The notes under the pieces are model-generated. The model saw only the letters and a list, made by a program, of their open reading frames with translations, was not told the DNA's origin and did not search any database. Positions 9,618 through 17,587 of a stretch of DNA of 64,000 nt are shown here, in pieces. The position numbers were made by a program, and so were the translations under genes. The stretch's first letter is position 1, and every line of letters starts with the position of its first letter. This stretch comes from Hyphomicrobiales bacterium (lineage in GTDB: Bacteria > Pseudomonadota > Alphaproteobacteria > Rhizobiales > Rhizobiaceae): assembly GCA_900474095.1 (NCBI GenBank), contig UCOA01000109.1, positions 30,431 through 94,430 on the forward strand, given 5' to 3'.

Positions 9618-9952
9618 TGCGCATTAATCTTTCCCCGCAACGTCGGGATGGTAGCCTGACCGTTTCGGTTTCCGGTGATGTTCTGACCGTCAACGGCGAG
9701 GCCTTCGATTTCTCGCCACTGCCGGAAGGAGCAACACTGCCATATGGATCGATCGAATCCGAATGGTTCACCGGTCCTGTCGCGCGCACAGGCGGCCAGA
9801 TCGAAGTGACACTGCTGCTGCCGCACAAGTCAAACGCATCGAGCAACGTCAATTTCCCGGAGCCGATCGTGACGACGGGAAACGGTCCGGTATCCCTGCC
9901 GGTCGATCTCAACAATGTCGAAGTGGAGGTCGAGGCCGATGGCGACGATTGA
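9617..9952 (+). CDS. conserved rhizobial phage protein
   Basis: 111 aa. The ATG at 9617 overlaps the fibre stop (TAATG) and has GGGAGGTGG just upstream at 9603-9610; an in-frame GTG at 9608 lies inside that ribosome binding site and is rejected. The protein starts MRINLSPQRRDG, contains GEAFDFSPLPEGATLP, and is beta-rich and acidic at its C-terminus. It resembles small proteins next to tail fibres in rhizobial prophages. Function unknown, probably in fibre assembly or attachment. Confidence 0.6.
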   Translation: MRINLSPQRRDGSLTVSVSGDVLTVNGEAFDFSPLPEGATLPYGSIESEWFTGPVARTGGQIEVTLLLPHKSNASSNVNFPEPIVTTGNGPVSLPVDLNNVEVEVEADGDD

Positions 9953-10268
9953 TTTTTCCAAGGTCATCACCGCCGAGCAGAAGGCGGCCGACGCCCTGGC
10001 GCAGGCGATGGCAGAATATTCCGGCGCCATCCAGGCGCATATGGAAGCCAAGGCGCACGAGCGGCACTATGACAGCATTCAGTCGGCCGTCAGCTACCGC
10101 GATGATCCCAATCCGCAATTCGCGGCCGAAGCCGAGGCGCTCTTTGCCTGGCGCTCGTCTGTGTGGACCTACGCCACCGCTGAACTGGACAAGGTGACAG
10201 CCGGCGAGCGGACGCAACCGAGTGTTGATGAGTTAATCGGCGAACTGCCGGCGTTCGTCTGGCCATAA
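9939..10268 (+). CDS. tail fibre assembly-like protein
   Basis: 109 aa from the ATG at 9939, which overlaps the previous gene by 14 bp and has GGAGGT about eight bases upstream. The start at 9915 has no such site. An Ala-rich helical N-terminus is followed by a segment with NPQFAAEAEALFAWR and a C-terminus PSVDELIGELPAFVWP. This pattern is common in small proteins placed after tail fibre genes, including fibre assembly chaperones. The chaperone role is inferred. Confidence 0.6.
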   Translation: MATIDFSKVITAEQKAADALAQAMAEYSGAIQAHMEAKAHERHYDSIQSAVSYRDDPNPQFAAEAEALFAWRSSVWTYATAELDKVTAGERTQPSVDELIGELPAFVWP

Positions 10269-10388
10269 TCGGTCAAAAATAACCGCCTAGCTGCGACGGG
10301 TACGAGCAGCGGGATATCAGCCGTCCGCCTCTTTCGGGGCGCCACTGGCAATCGGCCCGATCTTACTTTCACATCAAAGGACATCATT

Positions 10389-11081
10389 GTGAAAACCATT
10401 CTGGACATCCAGAAGCGGCTGCTTGCGCTTGGCTATTCGGTTGGGCGGGCGGGCGGCGATGGCGTCATGGGGCCGTCAACCGAGGCGGCGATCGTTGCCT
10501 TCAAGGTCGCTAACGGGCTGGAGGCGCGGCCCTCTATCGGGCCAATCACGCTGGAAAAACTGTTCGGCTATGCGGTTGCCGGTCAGCGTCCGCTTGGCAC
10601 GGGCGAGCCGCGCTGGCTGACTTTCGCGCGCCGCTATTCCGGCCTTCACGAGATCAAGGGCAAGAACCATGCGCCGGAGATCCTCGCGATGTGGAAGGCG
10701 ACCGGGCTGGCGTTCAAGGATGATGAAACCCCTTGGTGCGCCGGTTTCGTCGGTTTTGTTCTGGAATCGGTCGGCATCACCTCGACGCGATCGGGCATTG
10801 CCCGCTCCTATGAAAAATGGGGTGTTCGGCTGGAAAAGCCTGCGGTCGGGTGTGTCGTCACCTTCAAACGGACAGGCGGCGGCCATGTCGGCTTTGCGAC
10901 CGGAAGGGACGCAGCCGGCAACGTCATGGTGCTCGGCGGCAACCAGGCCGACGCTGTCAACCTCAGGCCCTTCGCCGTCTCGCGTGTCACTGGCTACTGG
11001 TGGCCGAAAGGCGAGCCGCTACCAGAAGGGGCAATTCCGACCGTCGCAAGCGACGGAAAACTCTCCACCAACGAAGCGTGA
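10389..11081 (+). CDS. endolysin, peptidoglycan-binding plus CHAP-like (TIGR02594)
   Basis: 230 aa with a GTG start at 10389, supported by AAAGGA eight to thirteen bases upstream. Residues about 3-60 form a peptidoglycan-binding domain (IQKRLLALGY...DGVMGPSTEAAIVAF). Residues about 80-205 match the TIGR02594 family: TPWCAGFVGFVLE with the likely catalytic Cys, GHVGFATG with the likely catalytic His, and LGGNQADAV. It would cleave cell-wall peptides and release phage. There is no signal peptide, so it depends on a holin; the next gene is a candidate. A 120-bp gap separates it from the tail genes. Confidence 0.82.
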   Translation: MKTILDIQKRLLALGYSVGRAGGDGVMGPSTEAAIVAFKVANGLEARPSIGPITLEKLFGYAVAGQRPLGTGEPRWLTFARRYSGLHEIKGKNHAPEILAMWKATGLAFKDDETPWCAGFVGFVLESVGITSTRSGIARSYEKWGVRLEKPAVGCVVTFKRTGGGHVGFATGRDAAGNVMVLGGNQADAVNLRPFAVSRVTGYWWPKGEPLPEGAIPTVASDGKLSTNEA

Positions 11082-11092
11082 AAGGAACGGCT

Positions 11093-11446
11093 ATGACCGA
11101 CGCTGCAAAACTTCTGAAAACCAAGATGGCCGCTGCTGTCATCGCGACCATTGCCAATCCTGACGTGCCCGCAAAGAGTGACGCGGCCGCTCCGATCATC
11201 GATGCCGCCTTCAAAGCTGTCGGGGCGGAGATCATCAACGCCACGAACGCCGAGCCGTTCTACCAGTCTCGCGTGACGATCGGCGCCATCATGACGCTGA
11301 TGGGCGGCAGTTATTCGCTCGTACTCGACTTCATGGACGGGGTTCCGCCTGGCGTCGATGATCTGACGGGGCAGCTGACGGCGATCATCGGCGCCGCAGT
11401 CGTTCTCTATGGCCGTTGGGTCGCCACCAAGCCGTTCGGCCAGTAA
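11093..11446 (+). CDS. candidate holin (two predicted membrane segments)
   Basis: 117 aa from the ATG at 11093 with AAAGGAACGG just upstream. Two hydrophobic segments are visible: residues about 62-80 (VTIGAIMTLMGGSYSLVLDF) and about 92-110 (LTAIIGAAVVLYGRWVA), separated by an acidic loop. Size, topology and placement right after the endolysin suit a holin. The family itself is not recognised, so the role is inferred. Confidence 0.5.
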   Translation: MTDAAKLLKTKMAAAVIATIANPDVPAKSDAAAPIIDAAFKAVGAEIINATNAEPFYQSRVTIGAIMTLMGGSYSLVLDFMDGVPPGVDDLTGQLTAIIGAAVVLYGRWVATKPFGQ

Positions 11447-11464
11447 TCCCGGCTGTCGACACCG

Positions 11465-11812
11465 ATGGATGAAAAGATGTTCGATGCCACCACCCATCAG
11501 CAGCTCGGGACATTGCTCGCGGAGGTAAAGAACCTTCGCGAGGATTTCCGGCGATCGGAAGATAAATCGGATGCCAACAGGGCATCCGTTCATCGTCGCA
11601 TGGACGAGCTGGTTGATCGCGTCGGAAAGGTTGAAGGAGCAATCGCGCAGGTCAATGACGATGTCACCGAAATGAAGCCGGTGACCGATGACGTGCGCAA
11701 ATGGAAGTTGATGGGGATGGGCGCGCTTGCCGTCGTCGGGCTCGGCGGCACGGCGCTGGGGGTGAGTATCGCCGGGTTTTTCGACCAGCTATCGAGATTT
11801 TTCAGAGGGTAA
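11465..11812 (+). CDS. DUF1515 family protein
   Basis: 115 aa. The N-terminal two thirds are a charged coiled coil (LLAEVKNLREDFRRSEDK...VHRRMDELVDRVGKVEGAI) and residues about 80-105 are a single membrane helix. It matches DUF1515, a small rhizobial family. It closes the lysis block, so it could be a membrane partner of the holin or a spanin-like factor, but no role is established for the family as far as I know. Confidence 0.7.
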   Translation: MDEKMFDATTHQQLGTLLAEVKNLREDFRRSEDKSDANRASVHRRMDELVDRVGKVEGAIAQVNDDVTEMKPVTDDVRKWKLMGMGALAVVGLGGTALGVSIAGFFDQLSRFFRG

Positions 11813-11831
11813 TCATGCTTGTACTGAGATA

Positions 11832-11866
11832 CCACCATGGGCGGCTGCCCTCCGGGCGAGTGGTGG
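11832..11866 (+). other. hairpin after the lysis block
   Basis: CCACCA at 11832-11837 pairs with TGGTGG at 11861-11866, with an inner GCCC/GGGC pairing. No T-tract follows, so it is not a clear intrinsic terminator. It marks the boundary between phage genes and the following cargo region. Confidence 0.35.
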
Positions 11867-11958
11867 GATGTCAACCCTACATCCAGATCTCTGTTTGACT
11901 CTCCTCCTTGCTTGTATTTCTACTCCACGTGGCAGGAGAAAAGAAACAAGGTGGTAGA

Positions 11959-12972
11959 GTGGGCGGCTATTTTGAAAAATTATGTGCGGCGGCTGGCGTG
12001 GTACCGCTTAACGGCGAGGCATTGGACGAGGCAGATCAAGCCGAGCTCCTCAATTGTATGGAGCAGTTCACATCGTATGCGAAATTGCATGCGAGCACGC
12101 GAAAGCCCGGGCACGTAATCGAGATCGGTTTTTTTGATGCCGATGAGATTAATGCCTTTGCAACCACTTGGGAGGGCGTTGATGCGATTGCGATCAGTTG
12201 GGGTGTAGTGAAAACACTGCGAGGCCTATTTGGCGACATATTGACGCCACCTGGCTTTGCCTGGATCGACTCGCCGAAGAGGAAGGCTGCGTCAGTATGG
12301 TTCTACGAGTGTGCTAAGCACTTCATATTCCTCCACGAGCTTGGGCACATTTGGAACGGACATACCAGTTTTTTACTTCAAAATGGCATACCCTTCATTG
12401 AGGAGCTAAGAGCCTTCCCCAATGGAAAAATTGGGAACATAGATCGTCAAACGATGGAACTCGACGCCGATGGCGTTGCGGCGGCGAATATCTTCAGGTT
12501 AGCTGTGGTGTCCAACAGATTTCCTGCGATCAACGCGCCCTTTGAGCAACAGCAAGGGATTGGAGCAACCCATCTTGCGATGGCCTCGCTGGCAATTCAC
12601 TTGGTTTTCAGACTGTTTGACGCCGCTGCTGACTTTGACCATGATGCCAAGTATGCGCATCCCACCCCTCCGCTGAGACAACGTATCATCGCGGGTATCC
12701 TAGCGGCTCAAGCTGCAAAGACGGGCGTATTTGAAGAAGAGAACGCTTGGAATATTATACTTTCGGGAATGATGTCCGCGGAAGACGCCTATGCCAAATG
12801 GGCAGGACGACCCCGAGATGACCAAGAGTTCCGGGCGGCTTTTGGGCCTGAAGGAGACAAGTACATCACGAAACTTCTTCGCCATTGGCACATTTTAAGG
12901 CCTCAACTGGACGTTTTAAAACGAGGAGGGGTCCTGCCTCCAATCCAGGAGATCCCGGATGAAAACGAATAA
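11959..12972 (+). CDS. HExxH zinc metallopeptidase, phage cargo
   Basis: 337 aa from the GTG at 11959, which has AAGGTGG just upstream; a TTG at 11908 would add 17 residues but has no ribosome binding site. HELGH at about residues 126-130 gives two zinc ligands and the catalytic Glu, and ELDAD at about 167-171 supplies the likely third ligand. A later PTPPLRQR segment follows. No signal peptide or clear membrane helix is seen, so it acts in the cytosol. This layout occurs in ImmA/IrrE-like and Lit-like (U49) peptidases; Lit aborts phage infection by cutting EF-Tu. Which family applies is not settled. It lies just after phage lysis genes, a usual cargo position, and overlaps a small downstream gene. 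Confidence 0.65.
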   Translation: MGGYFEKLCAAAGVVPLNGEALDEADQAELLNCMEQFTSYAKLHASTRKPGHVIEIGFFDADEINAFATTWEGVDAIAISWGVVKTLRGLFGDILTPPGFAWIDSPKRKAASVWFYECAKHFIFLHELGHIWNGHTSFLLQNGIPFIEELRAFPNGKIGNIDRQTMELDADGVAAANIFRLAVVSNRFPAINAPFEQQQGIGATHLAMASLAIHLVFRLFDAAADFDHDAKYAHPTPPLRQRIIAGILAAQAAKTGVFEEENAWNIILSGMMSAEDAYAKWAGRPRDDQEFRAAFGPEGDKYITKLLRHWHILRPQLDVLKRGGVLPPIQEIPDENE

Positions 12973-13156
12973 AATAAAGGAAGGACGGTCGTACATAAGG
13001 TTCGGTCAAAACCGAAAAAGGACAGTCGTAAGCATTCGTGATGGCGAAGTGGTATACATTGTTGAAGGCCTCCTATCGTTCATGCCATTGAAAATGCCGA
13101 TCGAGCAGTTCGCAGATTGGGCGGAGCGCCCATCTGACGAATCTGCTCGCCAATAA
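12959..13156 (+). CDS. small partner protein of the metallopeptidase
   Basis: 65 aa, starting inside the last 14 bp of the metallopeptidase gene in another frame, with GGAG-like bases upstream. The sequence has basic stretches and a KRTVVSIRDGEVVYIVEG segment typical of small beta-barrel (SH3-like) proteins. No family recognised. The overlap suggests coupled expression and possibly a regulatory or inhibitory role for the peptidase; that is inference. Confidence 0.5.
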   Translation: MKTNKIKEGRSYIRFGQNRKRTVVSIRDGEVVYIVEGLLSFMPLKMPIEQFADWAERPSDESARQ

Positions 13157-13159
13157 ATA

Positions 13160-13180
13160 CCCTCACTGATCAGGTGAGGG
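13160..13180. terminator. hairpin between convergent genes
   Basis: CCCTCAC at 13160-13166 pairs with GTGAGGG at 13174-13180 around a 7-base loop. On the minus strand it is followed by TATTTATT, so it may end the ligase transcript; on the plus strand there is no T-tract. Confidence 0.45.
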
Positions 13181-13182
13181 GC

Positions 13183-14205
13183 CTACTCATTGATCTGGTA
13201 GATCGCCGCAATGTCCTTAATTTCCCGCACGCCTTTGAAGGACGGATGGCGAAGCTTGCCCTCGTCGGTCCAGGCCCGGTATTCGATTTCGGCGGCGAGC
13301 AGTGGCTCCGTAAAGATGGCGGCCTTCCGTCTCAAATTCACTGCCGGATTTTTCGTCACGATCTCCTCCAGCAGCTCGCGCAGCCGCGCCGAGGTCTGAT
13401 GGGTGAAGCCGGTTCCAACGCCGCCGACATAGGCGAGGGCATCGCCCTTGCGCGCGGCGAGCAGGAGCCGCCCAATCGCGCCCGGCACCGCACCAGGTTC
13501 GAAGCCGACGATCACGAAACTGTCGCAGAGCACACATTTTATCTTCAACCATTCCGGCCGCCGGCCGGAGCGATATTGTCGCTGACGATCTTTGGAGATG
13601 ATGCCGTCGAGGCCGAGTTCGCAGGCGACCCGAAAAAAATCGTGTCCTGAGGCCTCCACCTCTTCTGAAAGACGAATGGCGCCGGCGTTGCCGGCGATGA
13701 TGGGCACCAGCAGCCGCCGGCGTTCGCGCTGCGGCAGACGACGCAGGTCGCGGCCATCGAGATAGAGCAGATCGAAGGCGTAGAGGATGATTTCGCCAGG
13801 CTCGTGCGCGGCCGGCCGGCGCTTGAGCGCCCGTTGCAATGCACCGAAGTCCGAGCGGCCCGTCTCGTCGAGCACGACGGCTTCGCCATCGAGGATCGCC
13901 GTTTCAAGAGGCAGCTGGCTCGCGGCGCCGGCGATCGACGGAAAACGCTCAGTCCAGTCGTGGCCGCCGCGTGTGATGATCCGGACCTTGCTGGGTTCGA
14001 TATGGACGGCTAGGCGATATCCATCCCACTTGACCTCGAAGGCCCATTGCGAGCCGGCCGGCGGTTTGGGCACCAGCGTTGCAAGACATGGATCGATGCG
14101 GCTCGGCATTGGATCTGAGGGCGGCGGCGCTGGCTTACGACGGCCGCCGCGCGGGGGGACGCCGGGCGACAGTCCGATCGGGTTTGGCTTCGCCGCCTTT
14201 ATCAT
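13183..14205 (-). CDS. ATP-dependent DNA ligase, LigD ligase-domain type, stand-alone
   Basis: 340 aa. The adenylation domain has EVKWDGYR with the nucleotide-accepting Lys near residue 59, then DGEAVVLD, FDLLYLDG, DGIISK and EWLKIKC, which are motifs III to V of ATP-dependent ligases. A C-terminal OB-fold follows (VIVGFEPG...LRELLEE...VEIEYRAWT-like segment). The family repairs double-strand breaks with Ku, but there is no Ku, polymerase or phosphoesterase domain here. The ATG at 14205 fits the usual N-terminus; a GTG at 14277 is possible. It lies between phage genes and tRNA-Pro, convergent with the peptidase gene. Confidence 0.85.
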   Translation of the reverse strand: MIKAAKPNPIGLSPGVPPRGGRRKPAPPPSDPMPSRIDPCLATLVPKPPAGSQWAFEVKWDGYRLAVHIEPSKVRIITRGGHDWTERFPSIAGAASQLPLETAILDGEAVVLDETGRSDFGALQRALKRRPAAHEPGEIILYAFDLLYLDGRDLRRLPQRERRRLLVPIIAGNAGAIRLSEEVEASGHDFFRVACELGLDGIISKDRQRQYRSGRRPEWLKIKCVLCDSFVIVGFEPGAVPGAIGRLLLAARKGDALAYVGGVGTGFTHQTSARLRELLEEIVTKNPAVNLRRKAAIFTEPLLAAEIEYRAWTDEGKLRHPSFKGVREIKDIAAIYQINE

Positions 14206-14322
14206 TCCGTCATTGTAAGGCTTATGGCGCTTGCTGGCTATTTTTTCGGCACTGCGCCTTGGCAATAACCCGCTCACGATGGCCGCCGACTGCCGGCTCT
14301 TCGCGGATCAACGCTGACTAGA

Positions 14323-14784
14323 TCAGGGGATATCTACGTACGGAGCGGCGACTTGCACGAGGGCTTTCTTCTTTGCACTGGTGAACGACCCCCAGACCTC
14401 TCCGTGGTGCGGATTGTCTGGCAGAGGGTCATAGCCGACCTTAAACCCAAGGCCGCGAAGATCGCCTGCTTGAAATCTTACTGCCCCAATAAAGGGAGGC
14501 TGAATAACGTATTCCTTGGGATTAAGGCCAGCCTCAACTATAGAGTTCTCTAGGTCGACCGACATGCCCGCGTCTGGACCGTTTGAGGCTTGAAACGCAA
14601 AGCTTGATATTCGGCGCCCCTGAGGGGCCTTCTCGTCGTCAACGACATGATAAGGCGATATCCTGCGAATAACGCCGTGTTCGCCGAGAATTTCTTCGTG
14701 ATCATGCGGTTTGACGGAGCCGTCTAAATCAAGCGGCGGCTGCGCGAGCGGCAATTGCGGCCTCCATTTGAGCGAGCCACTCAT
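14323..14784 (-). CDS. third gene of TIGR04255 cassette, unknown function
   Basis: 153 aa, not recognised. It has the segments GSVKPHDHEEIL, VIRRISPYHVV, RRISSFAFQ, SVDLE and DPLPDNPHHGEVWG, with several His residues that could bind metal. The start at 14784 overlaps the upstream gene by 56 bp; no better start is seen. It is the last of three genes in one transcription unit (16017 down to 14323). No membrane segment or signal peptide. It probably works with the other two proteins. Confidence 0.6.
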   Translation of the reverse strand: MSGSLKWRPQLPLAQPPLDLDGSVKPHDHEEILGEHGVIRRISPYHVVDDEKAPQGRRISSFAFQASNGPDAGMSVDLENSIVEAGLNPKEYVIQPPFIGAVRFQAGDLRGLGFKVGYDPLPDNPHHGEVWGSFTSAKKKALVQVAAPYVDIP

Positions 14785-15193
14785 AAACGATATTGAAATC
14801 GTTGGTCAGCTCAATTTCCTCGCATCCATGCTGCGTGTGCCGGACCGCCGATACGACCAAAGGCGCCCGCACGTGCAACTCAATATCGTACTCAAGGGAA
14901 TGCCACTCTACTTGAAGATCGCCATTTTCCCCTGGGACTATTTGAGGCGCGTTGGCATCGGGAGGGCACGCGGTAGCAATCATGCTCAACGCAAATTCCG
15001 CATGATGCGCCGATACCGGCTGTGCGCCATATCCGTTCCAGTTTTCGGGGAGTTGCATCAACACGGCAAGGCGTTCCAAGATTTTCGGCCGCCAGGTATG
15101 AACCGACGAGTTGACGACGCGCCGAACCGGCGCTTGGGGGAACGGTGTTGTGACTTTGTCCTTGGCGGCAAACGCCGATGAAGCAGTCGTCAT
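14729..15193 (-). CDS. second gene of TIGR04255 cassette, unknown function
   Basis: 154 aa. The ATG at 15193 overlaps the stop of the upstream TIGR04255 gene as TAATG, which fixes the start; the earlier in-frame ATG is rejected. Residues about 50-110 have LPENWNGYGAQPVS and a later QVEWHS segment, a pattern found in small proteins of unknown role. The C-terminus is an Ala-rich helix. Coupling by TAATG suggests the product is made in step with the TIGR04255 protein. Confidence 0.65.
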   Translation of the reverse strand: MTTASSAFAAKDKVTTPFPQAPVRRVVNSSVHTWRPKILERLAVLMQLPENWNGYGAQPVSAHHAEFALSMIATACPPDANAPQIVPGENGDLQVEWHSLEYDIELHVRAPLVVSAVRHTQHGCEEIELTNDFNIVYEWLAQMEAAIAARAAAA

Positions 15194-16017
15194 TACATTA
15201 TTCTCCCCCAATTCGTATGGGCCGAATCAGTAGTTATACTCGCAAATTCGTTAACAATCGTCACGCGAGCTTCTTTCATAAATTCAATCACATTCCCGAT
15301 GGTTCCGACCGATGGATTGCCGCGAACAGTAATGGTTAGAGCGATTATTTTTTCGCCTTTATGATTGAGGGCTGTTTGCGCTTCGCAGCTCAGTCTCGCA
15401 TAAGGAGATCCGCTGCTGTTTCTTAAGGCGCGTCGCCATACCATCGAAAAATCATCCGGAGGGACGCTGCTAAAGTTAGCAACTTTCAAAGCCGACGCGG
15501 GGTCGAAACCGGCATCGGAAGGCAGTAAGATGTGATTAATGTAAGAAACTTCGACTTGGTTACAAGTGAGCTGCTTGGAGCGCTCACCAGACAGCGTTCT
15601 TACAAAATCACTGAGCCGGAGAAATTCCGTCTGAAACTTCGAAAGAAGGGCCTCAAAACGCGGATATTCTGCGACAGATGCACGCGTTTGCCGCCAGTTA
15701 TGAAGAAACCTGTCATTCTGAAATTGAATGAGCTCGTGTTGGTCAGGTGCAATGAACCAATACCTGTTATGCATGAGCGCTTGACCAAAACTGAACGGAG
15801 TCTGCTGCGCACCGATCGGCCCGAATGTTTCGAACACTGGGGCTAGTGGTGGTTGCTCTTCGACTAACGGATACTGCTCCTTGAACAAACGCCAGACATC
15901 GCCAGCATGAATTTGATTATAGCCCTCTATTGGAGGGAATTGCACGCCAAGTACCACTTCGTTCAGCGGCGGTTCTTTAAAATCCGGTAACCCGGCTGGT
16001 CGTTCAAACTTGGCCAT
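15193..16017 (-). CDS. TIGR04255 family protein
   Basis: 274 aa. The N-terminus (FKEPPLNEVVLGVQFPP) and the pattern of a beta-rich first half with QFQNDRFLHNWRQT match the sporadically distributed TIGR04255 family. No catalytic motif is evident. The family is scattered among bacteria, often in accessory DNA, and its function is not known to me. It is the first gene of a three-gene unit. The DNA is AT-richer than the core genes of the window, which fits transfer. Confidence 0.75.
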   Translation of the reverse strand: MAKFERPAGLPDFKEPPLNEVVLGVQFPPIEGYNQIHAGDVWRLFKEQYPLVEEQPPLAPVFETFGPIGAQQTPFSFGQALMHNRYWFIAPDQHELIQFQNDRFLHNWRQTRASVAEYPRFEALLSKFQTEFLRLSDFVRTLSGERSKQLTCNQVEVSYINHILLPSDAGFDPASALKVANFSSVPPDDFSMVWRRALRNSSGSPYARLSCEAQTALNHKGEKIIALTITVRGNPSVGTIGNVIEFMKEARVTIVNEFASITTDSAHTNWGRIM

Positions 16018-16600
16018 GTATCCTGCCCATCTTTGGGCTTCAGCGATATTTCACCTTATGCCTTTTTGCAATGCCGGGACATTCCTCTTTTTGATCTATT
16101 ACAACTAAAGCATGTTGGCTTTCGAGCTTCGGGCGCTGCCTTTGCTCGGTTGCCTGCCGGCGCTGCGAAGTTTTCCGACCTTGAGAGGTCCGCAGTGTCG
16201 AAACGGCAATTTTGGGTGGCAAGCGGCCAACACACGTCCGCTCTATGGGGCTAAGCACTCCCGTCAGCTACCAAGAGGGAGCCGCGGTTGAAGACACGCC
16301 AGATTAGGGATTTCAAGACGAACCAGAATGGGGCATTCCGTTTTACAATCATCAGCTAAGCATTTGAAACATCTAGGGTCGATTTCAGCTTGTTTTACAG
16401 CCAAGCATATGAAATCGCCGGTTTAAGCCTAGCTTCCCAAGCTGACAGTCAAGCGACATAGCGGCCTAACGGCAGTTGGAGGGATGAATTGAAAGGTCTC
16501 CCGCTACCACACGTCTGTCGTGATAGGATTGCCACAAAGTGGAAGATACGTGCTGCGGCATCGCAGTCTTGGTAAGCGGACAACAGGATGCTGGGCACGG
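16018..16600. other. 583-bp stretch without a supported gene
   Basis: Short open frames on both strands here have no ribosome binding sites, no recognisable domains and unlikely composition. The stretch probably holds the promoter of the TIGR04255 cassette (near 16020-16150) and the 3' end of the lipoprotein transcript. No repeat or RNA gene is recognised. Confidence 0.5.
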
Positions 16601-17587
16601 CTAGTTGGGCACGTTGATTGAAAAGATCGATGGCTTTGACCAGTCTCCCTCGGCGAGGCAACCGGGGGACTTCGCCCGAAGCTCTGCACGATATTTTTTC
16701 CCAGCAATTAAGCTTGTTTTATATGTGTTTCTGCCCGTGCCCACGGTCAGCTCTTCAACACTGTTCGCTCCTTGGAATATCTTTATCTGGGTTGCCATCA
16801 TTCCTGATGTAACGCCCCAATTTAACGTAACGAAGCGTTCTTTTTCCGTAACACCGGGATCGGGGTCTTCAGGTATTACAATATCTCCGACAACAACACT
16901 AGGATTAGCCGGCAATGGCGGTGATTTAGTGATAAGAATATTACGCGCGCCGGGCACTTTAATTCCTGGCCTAGCTGAAATTCGGGTATCAAGACTTACC
17001 AAACCTTCGCAGACTCCCAAAAGCTGCATGGTTACGCCGCTTCTGGTTGTTTTGCTTGACTTTAGTTGCAAGCAGGAAAGTCTGCTGACCGGCGATGGAC
17101 GTAACGCCGCAGAACTCTCGGCGATGGGACGCGGAATAAATTCGTAAGAAGCAGTGATGAGTTCGCCGACATGGATGCATGCAGGGACTCCATTCTCTCG
17201 CAAAATTGCACGCTTTGTAGTTACAAAACTTGCACCCGCACTCACGCTCTCATTCCAGGAGATTGGCCCGCGCCGAAAATCAACCTGATGGTCGATTCTA
17301 ACTGCGACGCCCTCCCGAATACGCTCAGTTCCAATCAGCGGAACCGCTCTCTTTGAGACCGCTCTATCGTCAACGGTTACCGACTGAGATGACGGTTCCG
17401 TCTGTGCTCGCCCAACGAAAATTTTCTGTTGGAGCACTCTTGAATGGTGTGGGTCCATAGCAAGATAGGCGGTTTTCCTGTAGCCGGCAGCAGTGTCGAC
17501 AATGGTAGGACGACTTACAGAAGGACCGGCACAGCTTGCCAAAAGCAAACAACCTAAGACAATGGCGGATGGTATGGTCGTGGTCAT
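16601..17587 (-). CDS. lipoprotein partnered with an M23 peptidase
   Basis: 328 aa. A signal sequence with lipobox LLASC puts the lipidated Cys at residue 19. The C-terminal 100 residues (VTLNWGVTSGMMATQIKIFQG ... YRAELRAKSPGC) look like a fibronectin III-type beta sandwich. The middle is not recognised. The start overlaps the end of the M23 gene by ATGA, so the two form one unit with the peptidase gene first. It may act in the periplasm, either as helper or as protection against the peptidase; this is inference. Confidence 0.65.
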   Translation of the reverse strand: MTTTIPSAIVLGCLLLASCAGPSVSRPTIVDTAAGYRKTAYLAMDPHHSRVLQQKIFVGRAQTEPSSQSVTVDDRAVSKRAVPLIGTERIREGVAVRIDHQVDFRRGPISWNESVSAGASFVTTKRAILRENGVPACIHVGELITASYEFIPRPIAESSAALRPSPVSRLSCLQLKSSKTTRSGVTMQLLGVCEGLVSLDTRISARPGIKVPGARNILITKSPPLPANPSVVVGDIVIPEDPDPGVTEKERFVTLNWGVTSGMMATQIKIFQGANSVEELTVGTGRNTYKTSLIAGKKYRAELRAKSPGCLAEGDWSKPSIFSINVPN

